A DNA stretch of 64,000 nucleotides from Colletotrichum lupini (lineage: Eukaryota; Ascomycota; Sordariomycetes; Glomerellales; Glomerellaceae): positions 868,001-932,000 of the forward strand of contig NC_064675.1 in assembly GCF_023278565.1 (NCBI RefSeq). Direction: 5' to 3'. Below, in pieces: positions 11,012 through 22,918 of this stretch. The translations under genes and the position numbers were made by a program. The notes under the pieces are model-generated. The model did not search any database and was not told the DNA's origin. It was given only the letters and a program-made list of their open reading frames with translations. Numbering within the stretch: the first letter of the stretch is position 1; each line of letters starts with the position of its first letter.

Positions 11012-12324
11012 AGAGGGGGGTTCTGATATACCGGGATTCGGGCGCGTAACGGGAAGTAATACCGCTAGTATAGTTTGGTGAATATAATGATTTCAAGTTC
11101 AACAACTTAATGTGTGGTGGGTAATGTAGACCGGATAATGCGCGGGTATCTCTGAACGTAGTGCGCTATAAGAAAGTGCTGGGCCTTTTTTTTTGTTGGT
11201 CGGGACGCGAGAGCGTTGATCTTGTGAGTACGCCGTGTCCAGACAGAATAACAAGAAAGAGAAAAAGGAGCGACGAGATTAGCGGCGACCGTGGTCGGTG
11301 ACACTGGGCCGGGAATGTGAGTCAACCAAGTTTGAGGCGGGAAAGCGGTCCCCTCGTTGACTTCTGGTCTGTTGCACCTGGTGCTGCTGGGCGCGAGGCC
11401 CAGAAGCACTGCAGGAGTAACAAAAGCGGATGCTTCTTTTTTTTGATTTCCTCAAATTGTGAGAGACACGCGCGCGCGGGGCAGGTGTCTTTCGTGAAAG
11501 ATCGACTGATCGAGAGGCAGGCGAAAACGTGGTCGGAAGAGGCCGTTCGTAAGGCAAGATCTGTCACTGGGGTTCGAGTCGGAGTGAGTGAGAGCGGAAT
11601 GAGTGGAGGGGAGATAAGGTATGAGTGAGAGAGATGCGCGCTGGTGAGTACGGTAGCGCAAGTAGCGATGAGCCGCCTCGATAGACAGGTAAGGTGGGAC
11701 AGGCCGCAGGTGCATTCGGCGGGCACGGCAAACCTTTGCCTTTTTGGCAATTTTATGTCACTGCTCATTTTCAGCCAACAGTTCGTCATCTCTCCTCCAC
11801 CTGGGCCCGGGAAAACACTGTCATTGGTTTATTGCATCTAGATTTTTCTGGCCAATTGTATTGACTTTCTACACTTGGATTGTCCAGGGTCCACGGTGCT
11901 GCAAGGCTGATTACGTATCAGATGAAGTTGAACTCTGGGTATTGTACATTGCATTTAGGTAACTAGTATTCTATATATTACGAGTAGCCCTCTAGTGAGA
12001 AAAGTTTTCAATGTTGGTCGCGGAGTATTTCCGTATGAGCATTGACGGGTTGTGATAGTACAGCTCTTGCAGTCATGACCAAGAGGTGGGACCTATGGCG
12101 GGGCCAAAAGAAAATACAGATGGTCTCCCGGTTGAATCAATCGAGAGTTTGCCATGGGCGGGACAAACTGGCATCTCTGTCACACCCATGGCGGCCTATG
12201 AATCGCCGTGAATCGCTATGAGGCCGCCATGTGAATGACTCCAGTCTGGGTGACGAAATGTGTGCCTTCCAAGTTCGACTCATCATGAATCGGACTGAAG
12301 GTTTTCCAAGACACCGCCTGCACT
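11012..12324. other. Intergenic
   Basis: Upstream region of the hydrolase-phosphatase gene (which reads leftward) and downstream region of the complex I assembly factor. No gene recognised; the longest minus-strand frame (11322-11789) is compositionally biased and has no domain. It contains poly-T tracts near 11187 and 11438 and a perfect inverted repeat at 12187-12231. Confidence 0.5.
12187..12231. repeat. Perfect 11-bp inverted repeat (hairpin)
   Basis: CATGGCGGCCT (12187-12197) and AGGCCGCCATG (12221-12231) are exact inverted copies around a 23 nt loop. The loop itself contains TGAATCGC twice. It lies about 95 bp beyond the stop codon of the complex I assembly factor gene, so it may fold in that gene's 3' UTR. 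Confidence 0.75.
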
Positions 12325-13067
12325 TCATACAGCTCCCTTACCCTCTTTCCATCCGATGGGAATCATCGCGCCCGCAACGACGTCGACGCCTCGCTCCGTA
12401 GCAAGAAGGTTGAACTGGGAGGCGGCATTTCTCGTATCCAACACCTCGACACGGATGCCGAGCGAACTTAGGTGCTTCCTCGTCGCCGGGCTAAGGGGCA
12501 CAATCTTGGGACCAACACCGATGATGAGAAGATCTGTAAAGAAGCATCATTAGTAAACTAGACTACCCTCGAAATAGAAGAGAAGAGTAGAGCGCGGGGA
12601 AAATGCGCACCAGGCCTTGGCCAGACCAGATCGAGGAGCCCGAATGCTTCCGCGGGCAGCTCGAACTGGCCCTTGGCGTTGATCAGGTTCTTGGACCCCT
12701 TCGCCTCCCAGGGCCTCCACTCGAATGCCTCGCCGCCGATGAGCAGCGCCGCATCGCCGTCCATGATCTTGACACCGCTGTTCAGGTGGAAGCCGTCCCA
12801 TACGCAGGCGTCGATCGAGGTCGAGGGGATCGGCGTGTTGGCCAGTACGTCCATCTCGCTGAAGTCGGTCGCTCCCTGGTAATCCTTGGGCTTCTCATTC
12901 TTTGATCTGAATAGGGTCGCATGGAATTGACGGCGCATGCATAATGGCTGTGCGGCAGCGGCAGAGGGTAGAAGTAATATCGGCGAAGCTCGAGGGACGG
13001 ATCGGGGGACGGTGCGCTGAGCGCGCGCAAATGCGCGGAGGGCGCGGGTTGCCGCAGAGGTGTTCAT
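12325..13067 (-). CDS. Complex I (NADH:ubiquinone oxidoreductase) assembly factor 3 homologue
   Basis: Two exons, 13067-12611 and 12533-12325, joined in phase 1 across a 77 nt GTGCGC...CAG intron, give 221 aa. The first 45 or so residues are rich in Arg, Ala and Ser without acidic residues, as expected of a mitochondrial presequence. The rest matches the NDUFAF3/Mth938-domain family: FSEMDVLANTPIPSTSIDAC, GGEAFEWRPW, then LLIIGVGPKIVPLSP and VEVLDTRNAASQFNLLATE. Family members act in the mitochondrial matrix in early complex I assembly. The second exon, missed if only long frames are used, supplies the conserved GVGPKI region and the C-terminus. Confidence 0.88.
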
Positions 13068-13775
13068 CGGGTCGTTTGCGTGCCTCTTTTGAAGGCTGGA
13101 AGTTTACCAGCTTAGGTAGTTCGAGGGCTGAAATCAATCAAAATTCGTGCAAGCTTGTTGAGTCGTAGTGTGGTTGGTAGGTTGTGTTTGGAAAAGCTGG
13201 AAAGCTGGCACATTTCTTTCCCGGGGTGCAATGCCTCAGTGTCTTGAACGTCATGATTACTGGCTTAGGTGGGATGTTTGACTACCTCAAGCACGAACAG
13301 TATTAACTAGGGAAACGCAAAACGAGCGCCACCATAATAGGTAACGAACGACTACTAATCGATGTGGCCATGAACATGGATCTTGCTTCTCAAACACAGT
13401 TGTCATCCGTAAAGGCGAGAAAAGTTCAATTTCGCTGTCATAATCCAGATCTCGGGAGTAAACCACTTTTTTGGGCGCCACGACCAGACACCGCGGAGTT
13501 GTCGTCCGTCACAGAAAAACGAACGGGAATCCCACATGACCAATAAGACTTGTGTTGTTGAAGGGCTCGATTTCCGTTTTCATTCAGGTATCGAGGCCTA
13601 ACAGTGCCCTAACGACAGCGTCGGCAAGAAGAACCGTTTCAATCCGCTTCGTGGCCCGACGATCCTTTGTATCATGCTGTTTTTGCCCTAATGAACACCG
13701 AAGCAATGAACCAACCCCTTATTCCCATTCCTGCCAGTGTTGTGTTTGACGTGACCAAGAAGAGATGTGTCGGGT
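13068..13775. other. Intergenic between eL34 and the complex I assembly factor gene
   Basis: This is the promoter side of the assembly factor gene and the 3' side of eL34. A 64-codon minus-strand frame at 13481-13287 starts with a plausible Met but leads to no recognisable protein. Confidence 0.45.
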
Positions 13776-14538
13776 TTATTTCTTCTTCTCGCTCTGGCTC
13801 TGCTCCTTGAGAACCTTCTTGACGATCTTCTGCTCCTCAATGAGGAAGGCACGGACGATACGTTCACGGACGCAGTTACCGCATCTCGAGCCACCGTACG
13901 CGCGCTGGACGGTCTTCTTGGGCTTGGAGATCTGGGAGTACTCGCGGGGGCGGAGGGCGGGGACCTATCGCGGTCTTGTTAGCATGCCGTCTGCTTGGCT
14001 CTGGTACACTCCGAGTCGAAGCCAAAAGTTCGTCGTTGCCATCTGGGAGCGCCGGTTCCTCAGGAGTCATGCGTCCTTATTCCCAACCAGCCTCGCTGTG
14101 GCCCCTCGAGACAAGGTGTGCCCCTCTCCCAGGACATCCATGACCATGACCGAACAACATCCCGCAGTTCCGCACTCTCTCAGATGGCTTCTCGGATCGT
14201 TCGTTTCGGCTTCGGTGTAGGGTTCGAACTTACGCCAGGGAGCTTGACACCGCAGTCACCGCACTTGGGGGCAGTACCGCGCTTCTTGATGTGAAGGATT
14301 CTCAGCTCACCACCCGGGGTCTTGACGATGCGGGTGAGGTTGGAGGAGGTGTTGTAGCTGCACACGGAAATTTTCCAAGTCAGCCTCTTTTCCCAATCTA
14401 TCCACAATGTAACATTTTTTTTTCGCGATCGCGGGGAAAGAATAACGTCGTTCGGTCGTTGAATTGATCGTATGCGATATCTCTAGGAAGAATCACTCAC
14501 CCGTTACGGCGGCGGTACTGGACACGGTTTCCGGCCAT
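13776..14538 (-). CDS. RPL34: 60S ribosomal protein eL34
   Basis: Three exons, 14538-14501, 14357-14234 and 13964-13776, give 116 aa, the usual eL34 length. The start [19 protein letters not shown] and the zinc-binding cysteine pairs CGDCG and CGNC are characteristic, and the C-terminus is Lys-rich (SQSEKKK). The first intron lies just after codon 12, as is typical for fungal ribosomal protein genes. The second intron is 269 nt. The protein is a structural component of the cytosolic large ribosomal subunit. Confidence 0.96.
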
Positions 14539-15177
14539 TGTGACTGATTTGCTGCGGGCTGCGGGTTGGTTAGTTGAGAGTCGAGGATCACGAGCGGATT
14601 TTCGTGCTTTCTCGAAATTTTGTGTGGGTGGAAAGACGAGATAGAGCCCGCTTAGGCGACCAATGAGGCGGGGGCGGTGGGTGGCAAGCCACATGTGGCT
14701 GCTGCCAGCTGGAAAGCCCCGGACTGAGCCCAACTCACGTGCCAGGCACGCTAACGATTTTTGGACCAGAAATCATTGACAGTCACTGTTGACGGCCAAT
14801 TGGATGGAGAGGTGGAATGTGACCCGCAGCCTGCCAACTAAAAGTGCCAAACGGCAGCAGTAATTTCCTGGGCTTGATTTGAGTCCAGAATCTAGCCAAG
14901 CCAGCCTCACTGGTGATTCTTTGCTTCATAGGCAAGATATCGACTAGCTTTGTGTTATCGCATTTCACATTCAACTGAAATTCTAATTACGTTCTCTCCA
15001 TCACTTTCGTGAATATACCCTTCAGCTTGCAATCGGCCACTAAAGCCCTGGTCCCCAAGTATCTGCTCATATATGCACCATCAAGCCATGATGTACCCGA
15101 AATCAATCCGCTTCCCGCGTAATAATCGCCGTAACGCCAAAATTGCTGATATATCTACCTGAAGATCAAATACAGCG
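14539..15177. other. Intergenic: upstream region of eL34
   Basis: No gene recognised. The stretch separates the eL34 start from the stop codon of the small protein gene at 15178-15665. No clear core promoter element could be assigned. Confidence 0.5.
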
Positions 15178-15665
15178 CTATGAGTCTGTCGTTGTCCAGT
15201 CAGGGTGGTCTGTCGTACGCCATGCTTTGATGCCATTAGGCTCCTCTTTACGGCGTTGTGCGGCATGTTCCATAATATTCGTGATCTTCTCGCTCTTTCT
15301 CAAGTCCTGAAAGTCTTGTACTTCCTTCTTGGCCGCAGCCACCGACTCCATATACGCTTGGAACGTGATCTGAGCTGGATAACATAACGTCAGTGAACGA
15401 AACATGTGATGATAGGCTCCAGACGTACGACTTGGTTGTTTGACGGACAAAGGTTCCATCATTCGAGGTATCGTCGTTCGTAAGCCGCGAAGCTTTGCAA
15501 GAGGTCAGTGTTGCGATCTGAGGTATCAACCTGCGCTAAGGGGCAACAAACTTTGACGTGCAAGAGCTTGAGCTCGTCTAGAGCATGTTCAAGACGTTCC
15601 TCATCCCACGCCTCAGAGCCTGGAGCACCAGGCTCACTCTTGATAGCTGGGCCGTTGTTTGCCAT
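15178..15665 (-). CDS. Small conserved-looking charged protein, unidentified
   Basis: Three exons, 15665-15552, 15492-15429 and 15374-15178, join in frame with good splice sites (GTTTGT...AAG and GTACGT...CAG) to give 124 aa. The sequence is charged and largely helical: WDEERLEHALDELKLLHVK in the N-terminal half, then a junction LRTTIPRM, then SVAAAKKEVQDFQDLRKSEK, which looks like a coiled coil. Three well-behaved introns and the even codon phase support a real gene. I do not recognise the family; small subunits of nuclear complexes can look like this, but I assign no function. Confidence 0.7.
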
Positions 15666-16998
15666 GGTAGTGTAAGTTGGTCGGAGAAGCGCAGGGGTCT
15701 ATCAGACCATGGCGCAGGAGAACGAAAGAAGGGAAGGGTCGAATCGGTCGGCAGACTAGCGGGTAGGCGGTGTGGTATGTTTGGGTCGTGAATCGAATAC
15801 GGAGAGTCGAATTGACGGACCGAGGCGTTTCAACGACCAGACCGGCGAGGTTGGATGGATGAGTGCCGAGCGAGGGCTCGAGGCGCAACGCGCAATCACG
15901 GCCGAAAGGTGGCCCAAGAAAGGCAAATGCTGGATCTGTGTTTGCGAACACCTCAAATGGCACAGTCTGTAAGGCAAACGTTCCACTCACACGGTCATGC
16001 GTGGTGCTGGTCGGGGTACAAAAAGGAGTACGGGAAGCAGGCCGGAGATACTGTGTGTATTGATTGGGGTGATGTCTTCAACGTCTAGTACGCGGCGCAG
16101 GTGCAGCGCATCCATGGAATCTGGAAGCATGGGCCAGGGCCAGAATCGGGTCCCAGCAGACTTTCCCAGCAGCGCGTCAAGGTGGTTGGTGCGTTATTCT
16201 CTGGAGTACCTATCCCCACTATTCCCGCAGGGCCAGTACATCTCGCCTACCTATCACGGTGCAACGCACCCGGGGGCCAGGACACCTTGCCAGGCGTACC
16301 AGGTTCCTTACCATTCCCGGACGTTCACTCAACCTGGCCGTTGATTGGTCACGTGAACCTGTATGTCGAGTCCGAGGCGGAAGGTGCAGCTTGCTTTCCG
16401 GCCAGGCAATCAATCTCTGGAAGAAAAGAGAAAAGAAGCGGAATACATAAAAGAGCATGTCCTTTACCTCCAGCCATTCTCATTCCCCCACATGATCCAT
16501 CACCGTCAACCCAGCAAGAAAAGATTGTGTGCATTGCCAGCAAGCATCCCTTTTACTCTCTCGGATACTCAATACAAACGCTGGATACCCTACCTGAGGT
16601 ACGTGCAGCGTGAATGCCAAGCCCTGGACACTAGGGCGGCTTGCAGCTGGATCCTGGATGCTGACCCTCGCTAAAAAGGTTAGCCGGAGAGCGGATTAAC
16701 TGCCAACCTAGTTCAGACCGTGCGGATTGGAATTCTCTGACTCCAACCTCTCCGTGTTTCCTGCCGTTCCGTCACCAGATAACTTAGCTGCAGCCCTTCT
16801 GAGGAGAGCCATTCACCCAAAGAAGTACGGATATCATCGCCAACAAAAAGCTGTCGCACTGAACTCGTCTTCATCTTCATTTCTCTGCCCTCCCATTTCT
16901 ACTTTCTGACGCGTCCGCTACTCCCCCGGATCCGTCGACCACCGATTTCATTCCCCCACTTACCCTTCACAACCGCCAAGCTGGACTCCTCCGTCGTC
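15666..16998. other. Divergent intergenic region
   Basis: Shared upstream DNA between the minus-strand small protein gene and the plus-strand FAR1-type gene. The 170-codon plus frame at 16101-16613 is Pro/Gly/Ser-rich with no domain and is probably chance. A pyrimidine-rich stretch (about 16870-16995) leads into the FAR1 gene start, as is common for fungal 5' UTRs. Confidence 0.5.
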
Positions 16999-17622
16999 AT
17001 GTCGAATGCGCCTCCGCCTGCGCTCTTACCACCGCCCGAGGGCATCTTCCGGACCTTCGAAGACCTTTTAACATCGGTTCAGCGCGTCGCAAAAGACCAA
17101 GGATATGGAGTTGTCAAGCTGCGCGCCTCGAATTACCGCGATGGCAAGCCTACCCGTTACGACTTGGTTTGCGACCGCGGCGGCGTCAAGTACAGCAGTA
17201 CCGCTAAGAAGCGTAACCCATCGACGCGCAAGGTCGACTGCCCGTGGCGCGCAAAGGCCGTCTGCGAGGTCCAGCTCGGAAACCAGTGGCGTTTTGCTGT
17301 TCAGGAGGGCAGTCACAATCACGAGCCTCGCATCGCGACCGCCCCTCCCGGACAGGAAAACACCCCTCTCGCCCAATCGATCCGTTCTTTCACCAACAAG
17401 ATTGATCGCCTCAATCACGACATGAACCAAGGCTTCGGTCGTATCGAACAAGCTCTTGACACGATGAACAAGCGACTAGAGAATCTCGAGAATCGCGCGG
17501 GTGGTTACGAGCCTCGTTTCCAGAATATGGAGTCGCGGTTGCAAGGCATGGAGGCGCGTGGAAGCATGGAGCTGCCCATGGACGATGTCGATGCTCGACT
17601 CCTATCATCTTCGGTTATGTAG
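16999..17622 (+). CDS. FAR1-type zinc-binding DNA-binding protein
   Basis: Single exon, 207 aa. The N-terminus is Pro-rich. Residues about 16-112 resemble the FAR1/WRKY-GCM1-like fold derived from Mutator-type transposases: FEDLLTSVQRVAKDQGYGVV, VCDRGG, a basic KKRNPSTRKVDCPWRA, then WRFAVQEGSHNHEPR. The zinc ligands would be Cys58, Cys81, Cys89, His106 and His108. Residues about 122-190 are a predicted coiled coil with repeated MNQGF/MNKRLENLE/MESRLQGME pattern, suited to dimerisation. No transposase catalytic region is present. I infer a domesticated transcription factor or a shortened transposon-derived gene; the target is unknown. Confidence 0.82.
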   Translation: MSNAPPPALLPPPEGIFRTFEDLLTSVQRVAKDQGYGVVKLRASNYRDGKPTRYDLVCDRGGVKYSSTAKKRNPSTRKVDCPWRAKAVCEVQLGNQWRFAVQEGSHNHEPRIATAPPGQENTPLAQSIRSFTNKIDRLNHDMNQGFGRIEQALDTMNKRLENLENRAGGYEPRFQNMESRLQGMEARGSMELPMDDVDARLLSSSVM

Positions 17623-20600
17623 GAGAGTGACCCGGTTGACGAGTCGGGCTTCAAGGCTTCGGATTTATCCGAGGACTTCGTGTGGACGTCTAATGCCTGA
17701 CCACGCCTCGGCATCACAAGAATCCTCGGTCACTAGCGTTCGCTCTGAAAATGCGCTGGATAGGAAAGAGGATCACGCGTCGACAAATGCACGATACTCA
17801 CCTCTCGCAAAAAGTGGTTGTGGATAAGGAGACGAGCCAAGGCAGGTTTGGCGGGACAAATCATGTTATCACGGCGTTGGACGGGGACCAGGGCGTTTTC
17901 GGACACATTGATTTTCATGTTTTTTCCATGGTTCTAGTGCGAAGGAGCGGCATCGGTCGCAGGTTTGGGAGTAGGGCCCTGAGAGAGGGTACTTTTTCTC
18001 ATGAAACTGTGCGATATTACGGGAGGGCGGCTTTTTTGTTTTGCGGTTCAGACACGTTTGGCGGACAATGAGGTCCAAAACCTATAGTGAGCATTGCCCT
18101 TTTGGGTGTTTCATAGGATCATCGCATTTCAGCGTTACCTTGCACACACATGGCTCCAGTTGGAGTGTTATTCGGGATGGTAAAGCTCCATTTCGTGATC
18201 ATCGCTCTTTCCTCGTTGCATGCAGGACCACCTTCCTCGTAGAAGCAAGCGATAGGCCGAAGGATGACGTAACAGGAGCACCTCGTCAGACGCTGCCCTT
18301 AAGTCAATACCTAGCGAGACTGACTTCATTTACATTTTTTGCCTCGACAATCGTATGTACGCTGTTCAGTCTTCTGCCAAGTTTCCTCCCAGAATCTCGA
18401 ACCTGCATCTCGACGACTTATACGAGCTGCCTCGCCCTGGAATGGAGTCCAGTCCGCGGACACAGTATCAACTCCCACATCGGAATCCAACTTCGCACGT
18501 CCGCATTGCACACACTGTGAGGCCAGATCCCACACACACCCATGACAAGCTCCGGTTGGTTTCCTTTCTTGGTGCAAGCAAACAATGTTCCTAATCAAGA
18601 CCTGCGCGCCGGCCGGCAGAAAACGCCACCAGATGCGTTTTACAACCCTTGGCCCTCGAGGCAACATTGCGAAGTGACGGACCGCGGATCGCTCTCCGCC
18701 CACTATCAATCTCCGCTCCCCGCGCTCTTCGGCTTACTCTCAGATCCTGACGATTTCTAAGGAGAAGACCCCATGTCGTTGCTCGGGCCAAACTGCTCTG
18801 GCTGGTTCAACTTACATATCACGAGTCTCCGCCTTGGAGATGTGCTTCCTGTGGACGCAAAATGCTTCGACGCATCACATTGGCAAGCTAGGGATTGGCA
18901 TGCCTGTTGGCTACCTTGGCTAACCTTCGTCCGAAAGTGCTACATGCAGATTTGTTCAGTACAGTGACCACAACCACCCACCTTTCTTTGATTGAGATCG
19001 ATCGGGGCGCTTGCTGGCACATGCATCTCACATGCTACACAGCCTGACAACTTTGGCGATGCCGCCTTACTTGCCGTCAGATTGCATCCTGTCGCCAAGG
19101 TCCATGATCATTTCCTCCTAGGCTTCAGCAAAACTGGTCAAGACGCACAGTCCATCTACGGAATTTTACAACGATAGGATTTCCATTCCGGGGAACGGCC
19201 GCTAACGGGTCTATTTATTGTCTAAAGGTACGTGCTGACACGGATACTTATGGATTACTACCCAATCCTTCCATGTCTGCTCCCTAGGCATAGTGCGTCC
19301 ATAGCCTCGGGATGAGGGGGGAACGAGGTTGGGTCACACAAGGACAGTCACTGATCTCTAATTGCTTGTTCGTAACGACTGACTGCAGCAACAATCGGGG
19401 CAGCTATCAGCACCACGGTTTAGGCATAGGCCGCATTCCCTTCTCGTCGACAGGGGCTATCTCGGACTCTGCAAGCTTGTTGAAAAAACTTGACAGGGCT
19501 GTAAATAAGAGACTTTCCGGCGAGCAGGGTCTTGCTGACGAAAGGGTGTTCTTGTTCCATCTTGAAAACGGGTTTGCAAGCCACTTGCCATTGTCCTCGA
19601 AAGCCAGCTGGGTTGGATCAACCACAGACAGGCATAGGTAGGCCTTCAGTGGACAGCACGTCGGTTGGCTGCGAATAACAGGATTCGACAACACGTCGAT
19701 CCCCGCCCATTGTCAATAACAATGGCCGTAAGGCCGGCCAAAGAAATGCGGAGCTGCTGAAATCGCCAACGACTGGCGGAGCCAAATTGCATGGCAAGGC
19801 GACGTTCAATGCAGTCCTCCGTCCGCAACAAGGAGGAAACTCCGGAATCTTTTGGAATCGAGACTCGATGTAGGATGCCACCTTGCGGAGCTTTAGATGT
19901 TCTTGCTCCACTATTACCTGCCGTGCACTTCGATACATCATCACGCGCACAGGCAGACATTTGCCTATCTGGCATACGGCCGAAGAAAAGAGGCCCTGCA
20001 TCAAGGCTGTATCATTCAACTCTGGCCCTTGCTTTGCCAATGCAGTGGAGATCCGGAAACAATGGTACCCATGGATCGTGTACCCAGGGTGCCCAGGAAC
20101 CCACCACAACTAACGGTCTTCTCTCTTCTCTCCCTCACCCTCCTCTCCACCAACAGCAGCCAGCGGCGTGGCGGCCGTGGCCCTGCCCAACTTCGCATCT
20201 CGCATTCGGCTAGTACGATTGACAAACAAACATACGCAAAGCCCCTCCCAGTTTGATGGCAGGGGTCAAGTCAAATGGACGAGAGCGGCTGGTCCAGACT
20301 GATGAGATCGTGCTACCGAGGGCCAAGCAAGCATGGTTCATCACATTTACTGCGCCAGCAACAAATTACATCACATATCCAAATCTTCATAATTAGGCGA
20401 ATATGGCCGCCTCCGCGTAGTTCCCATTTTCCTTACGGGATTTGGCGGCTAGCTGCAAAGCTGTCAGAGTCTCTTTGATGTCCCAGAACGAGCGAGCCAA
20501 CCGCCGAAACGGCGGCCCCTCCAATCATGCTCCGGTGGCTGGATGCACGCAGCTCAGGTGAGAGAGGGGAATCAAGAGCTTCGAGACAACATCACTCATG

Positions 20601-21106
20601 CAATCTACCTGCCGCAAATGATCCGAGTGCGGTGGTAGGAGTCAGGCCATCAGTCTTTGTTCACTCGTCCTCACAGGGCTGAACTTGACCCCGGGCAATG
20701 CACCCGAAGAGTCTGATGCAGGGCAGCAGTTAATTTTGGAGCTGACAAGTCTTGCACGGAACGTGATTGTGCCCTCATGCATTCGCCGTTGAGTTTAAGC
20801 CATGTTGTGGCCATGGCTCGCGACGTGTATGGATGTCGCCGTGCTTGCGGGTTGCGGTGAGGGACACACGTTGCCCCGAGCAAACAATTGGCTTCAATAT
20901 CTCGATTCATGTGATATGTATACATTGCTCTATAGCCGCGCGTTTGTTGCTATGATTAGGTCATGTTCCAGCAAATGGGGACATCATGCCCCTATGCTCA
21001 AAAAAATCAATTCCTCCGTTAACTCCAGTAATGCCACATGCCCCATGTCCTGCCCCTCTACTTCATGACTCTGGTCTGCCACCTCCCAATGCTAAGAAAG
21101 CTCAAC
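17623..21106. other. 3.5 kb region without a recognised gene
   Basis: Many frames of 60-160 codons occur on both strands, but none shows a domain, consistent composition or an obvious exon pattern. It includes the 3' regions of the FAR1 gene and of the alkaline phosphatase gene. Decayed repeats, non-coding RNA or a lineage-specific small gene cannot be excluded. Confidence 0.4.
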
Positions 21107-22918
21107 TTATGCAGCTCCTGCCTTTACCAGGTGGGCGTACTCCAAGCCGTGGGGTTGGCTCCAGGTGCTGGGGTCCTCAGCCAGGGCCGCCATCTGCTGC
21201 TGCTGGAGGTTCATGGCGCCGAGCTGCTTCTTGTTCATCTTCTCCTTCAACTCCTCGGTGATGGCGTCGACGTCGACCTTGAGGTACCCGCGGAGGAACT
21301 TGCCCACGTCCGTGTTCTCAACGTTGCCGCGGATCTTCTGGGCCTCGTCCCCGCCGGTGCTGTAGACGTTGACGTCAAGCGCCGTGTGGCCATGGGTGCT
21401 CCAGCCGACGTGGGCGCGGAGGCTGATCATGGCGGCGAAGGTCTGGACCGAGACCTCGGGGTGGTCGACGAGGGCCTGGAGCTCCTCCGGGTGGGCGTTG
21501 TCGATGCCGAGGCCGGGGACGACGAGCTCCTTGTTGACCCATTGCTTGAGCTCCTCCTTGTTCAGGGTCTTGCCGCTGGTGGAGGCGACTTTTTGCAGGA
21601 ACTTTTTGGAGAGAAGCTCGGCGGAGGCCGAGGCCTTTGCGAGGGCCTTGGGGTACCAGTTGTAGACGGGGAGGTGTCCGGGCTCCTCTGTTTATCACGT
21701 AGTTAGCTGGCTGCAGACATGCTTTTTGATGAGGACGAAAACAAGAATTGAAAACTTACGCAAAGCAGTAGCGAGGCCACCGGTCTCGTGATCGCTGGTG
21801 GCCACCAAGAGGGACTCGGTCTTGCTGTCCTTGACAAAGTCGGAGACGAGTTTGAAAGCCTTGTCGTACTCGAGGACCTCCCGGACCTGGGCGGCAGGGT
21901 CGTTGATGTGGCCGGCGTGGTCGATCCTGCTGCCCTCGATCATGAGGAAGAAGCCCTTGTCGCTGTTCTCCGTGGCCTTTTCGAGGGCGCGCAGTGCCGT
22001 AGCGGCCATCTCGCTCAGGCTCGGGTAGACGTCGCTCATGTTGCGGCGGTCGATCTCAAAGGGGATATCGTAGTGGGCGAAAAGACCGAGCTGGGGGAAC
22101 GAGACCTTTTCGCCGCCCTCGAGGGCGTCAAAGCCCGCGCGGTCGCCGGCGTAGGTCCAGCCGAATTCATCCTGGGCCTTCTTGACGACGTCGGTGTTGT
22201 CGAGTCTGCAGCTGCCGTCGGTGCCGTTGGGGAGGAAGTGGCAGCGGCCACCACCGAGCATGATGTCGACGACGCGGCCGAGAGGACCGTCGCCGACCTC
22301 CTGGAGGGCGATGTCGTCGTTCATGGCACGGGTGAGGACGTGGCTGGCGAAGCAGGCGGGTGTGGCGTCCGTGATGTCGGTGGTGACGACGAGGCCGGTC
22401 ATGAAGCCGGCGCGCTTGGCGGCCTCGAGGACGGTGCCGCAGGGCTCGTAGTCGGGGAGGACGGAGATTGCGCCGTTGTAGCTCTTTTTCCCGCAGGAGA
22501 AGGCGGTGGCGCCGGCGGCGCTGTCGGTGACGAGGGAGTTTGAGGAGCGGGTGCGGGAGGAGCCCCAGAAGTGCCTGTCGAGGGTGAGGACGTCGTCTTC
22601 AGGGAGGCCCTCGACGTGCTGGCGGAAGCTACGCGTCAGAGAGAGCGAGGCCGGGCCCATGCCGTCCGAGACCATGAAGATGAGGTTGCGCTTGCCCTCA
22701 GTGGGCCTGGGGAACTTTGTCGAGCTCCGGTGCTGGGTCCATACTGCGAGGACGATGAGGGCTGCCGTGGCGAGGAGGGCCCAGGCGAAGAGGACGATTT
22801 CGCGGAGGCGCGAAGGGCCTGGGGGCGTCCGGGAGGAGTCGTCGCTGTCGTCGCCTTCGCGGCGGTCGTTAATCAGGGGCGTCCGTTCGGAAGACTGCGT
22901 GTTTGCGGTATTAGCCAT
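21107..22918 (-). CDS. PHO8: Vacuolar-type alkaline phosphatase (PHO8 family)
   Basis: Two exons, 22918-21760 and 21687-21107, joined in phase 1 across a 72 nt GTAAGT...CAG intron, give 579 aa. There is a cytosolic N-tail (1-38), a single membrane anchor at about 40-60 (type II) and then the lumenal enzyme. Metal and active-site motifs are intact: VSDGMG (Asp85), VTDSAAGATA with nucleophile Ser133, HAGHINDPAA, ATSDHETGG and, in exon 2, GWSTHGHTALDVNVY. The family hydrolyses phosphomonoesters with two zinc ions and one magnesium, in the vacuole lumen in yeast. The gene stands alone, with 2.5 kb of upstream DNA. Confidence 0.94.

Noticed and set aside
16101..16613. 170-codon plus-strand frame
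   Set aside because: Pro/Gly/Ser-rich with no domain; lies in the upstream region of the FAR1-type gene.
21038..21706. 222-codon plus-strand frame and the 251-codon frame at 21788-22543
   Set aside because: Antisense shadows of the alkaline phosphatase gene, whose motifs are unmistakable on the minus strand.
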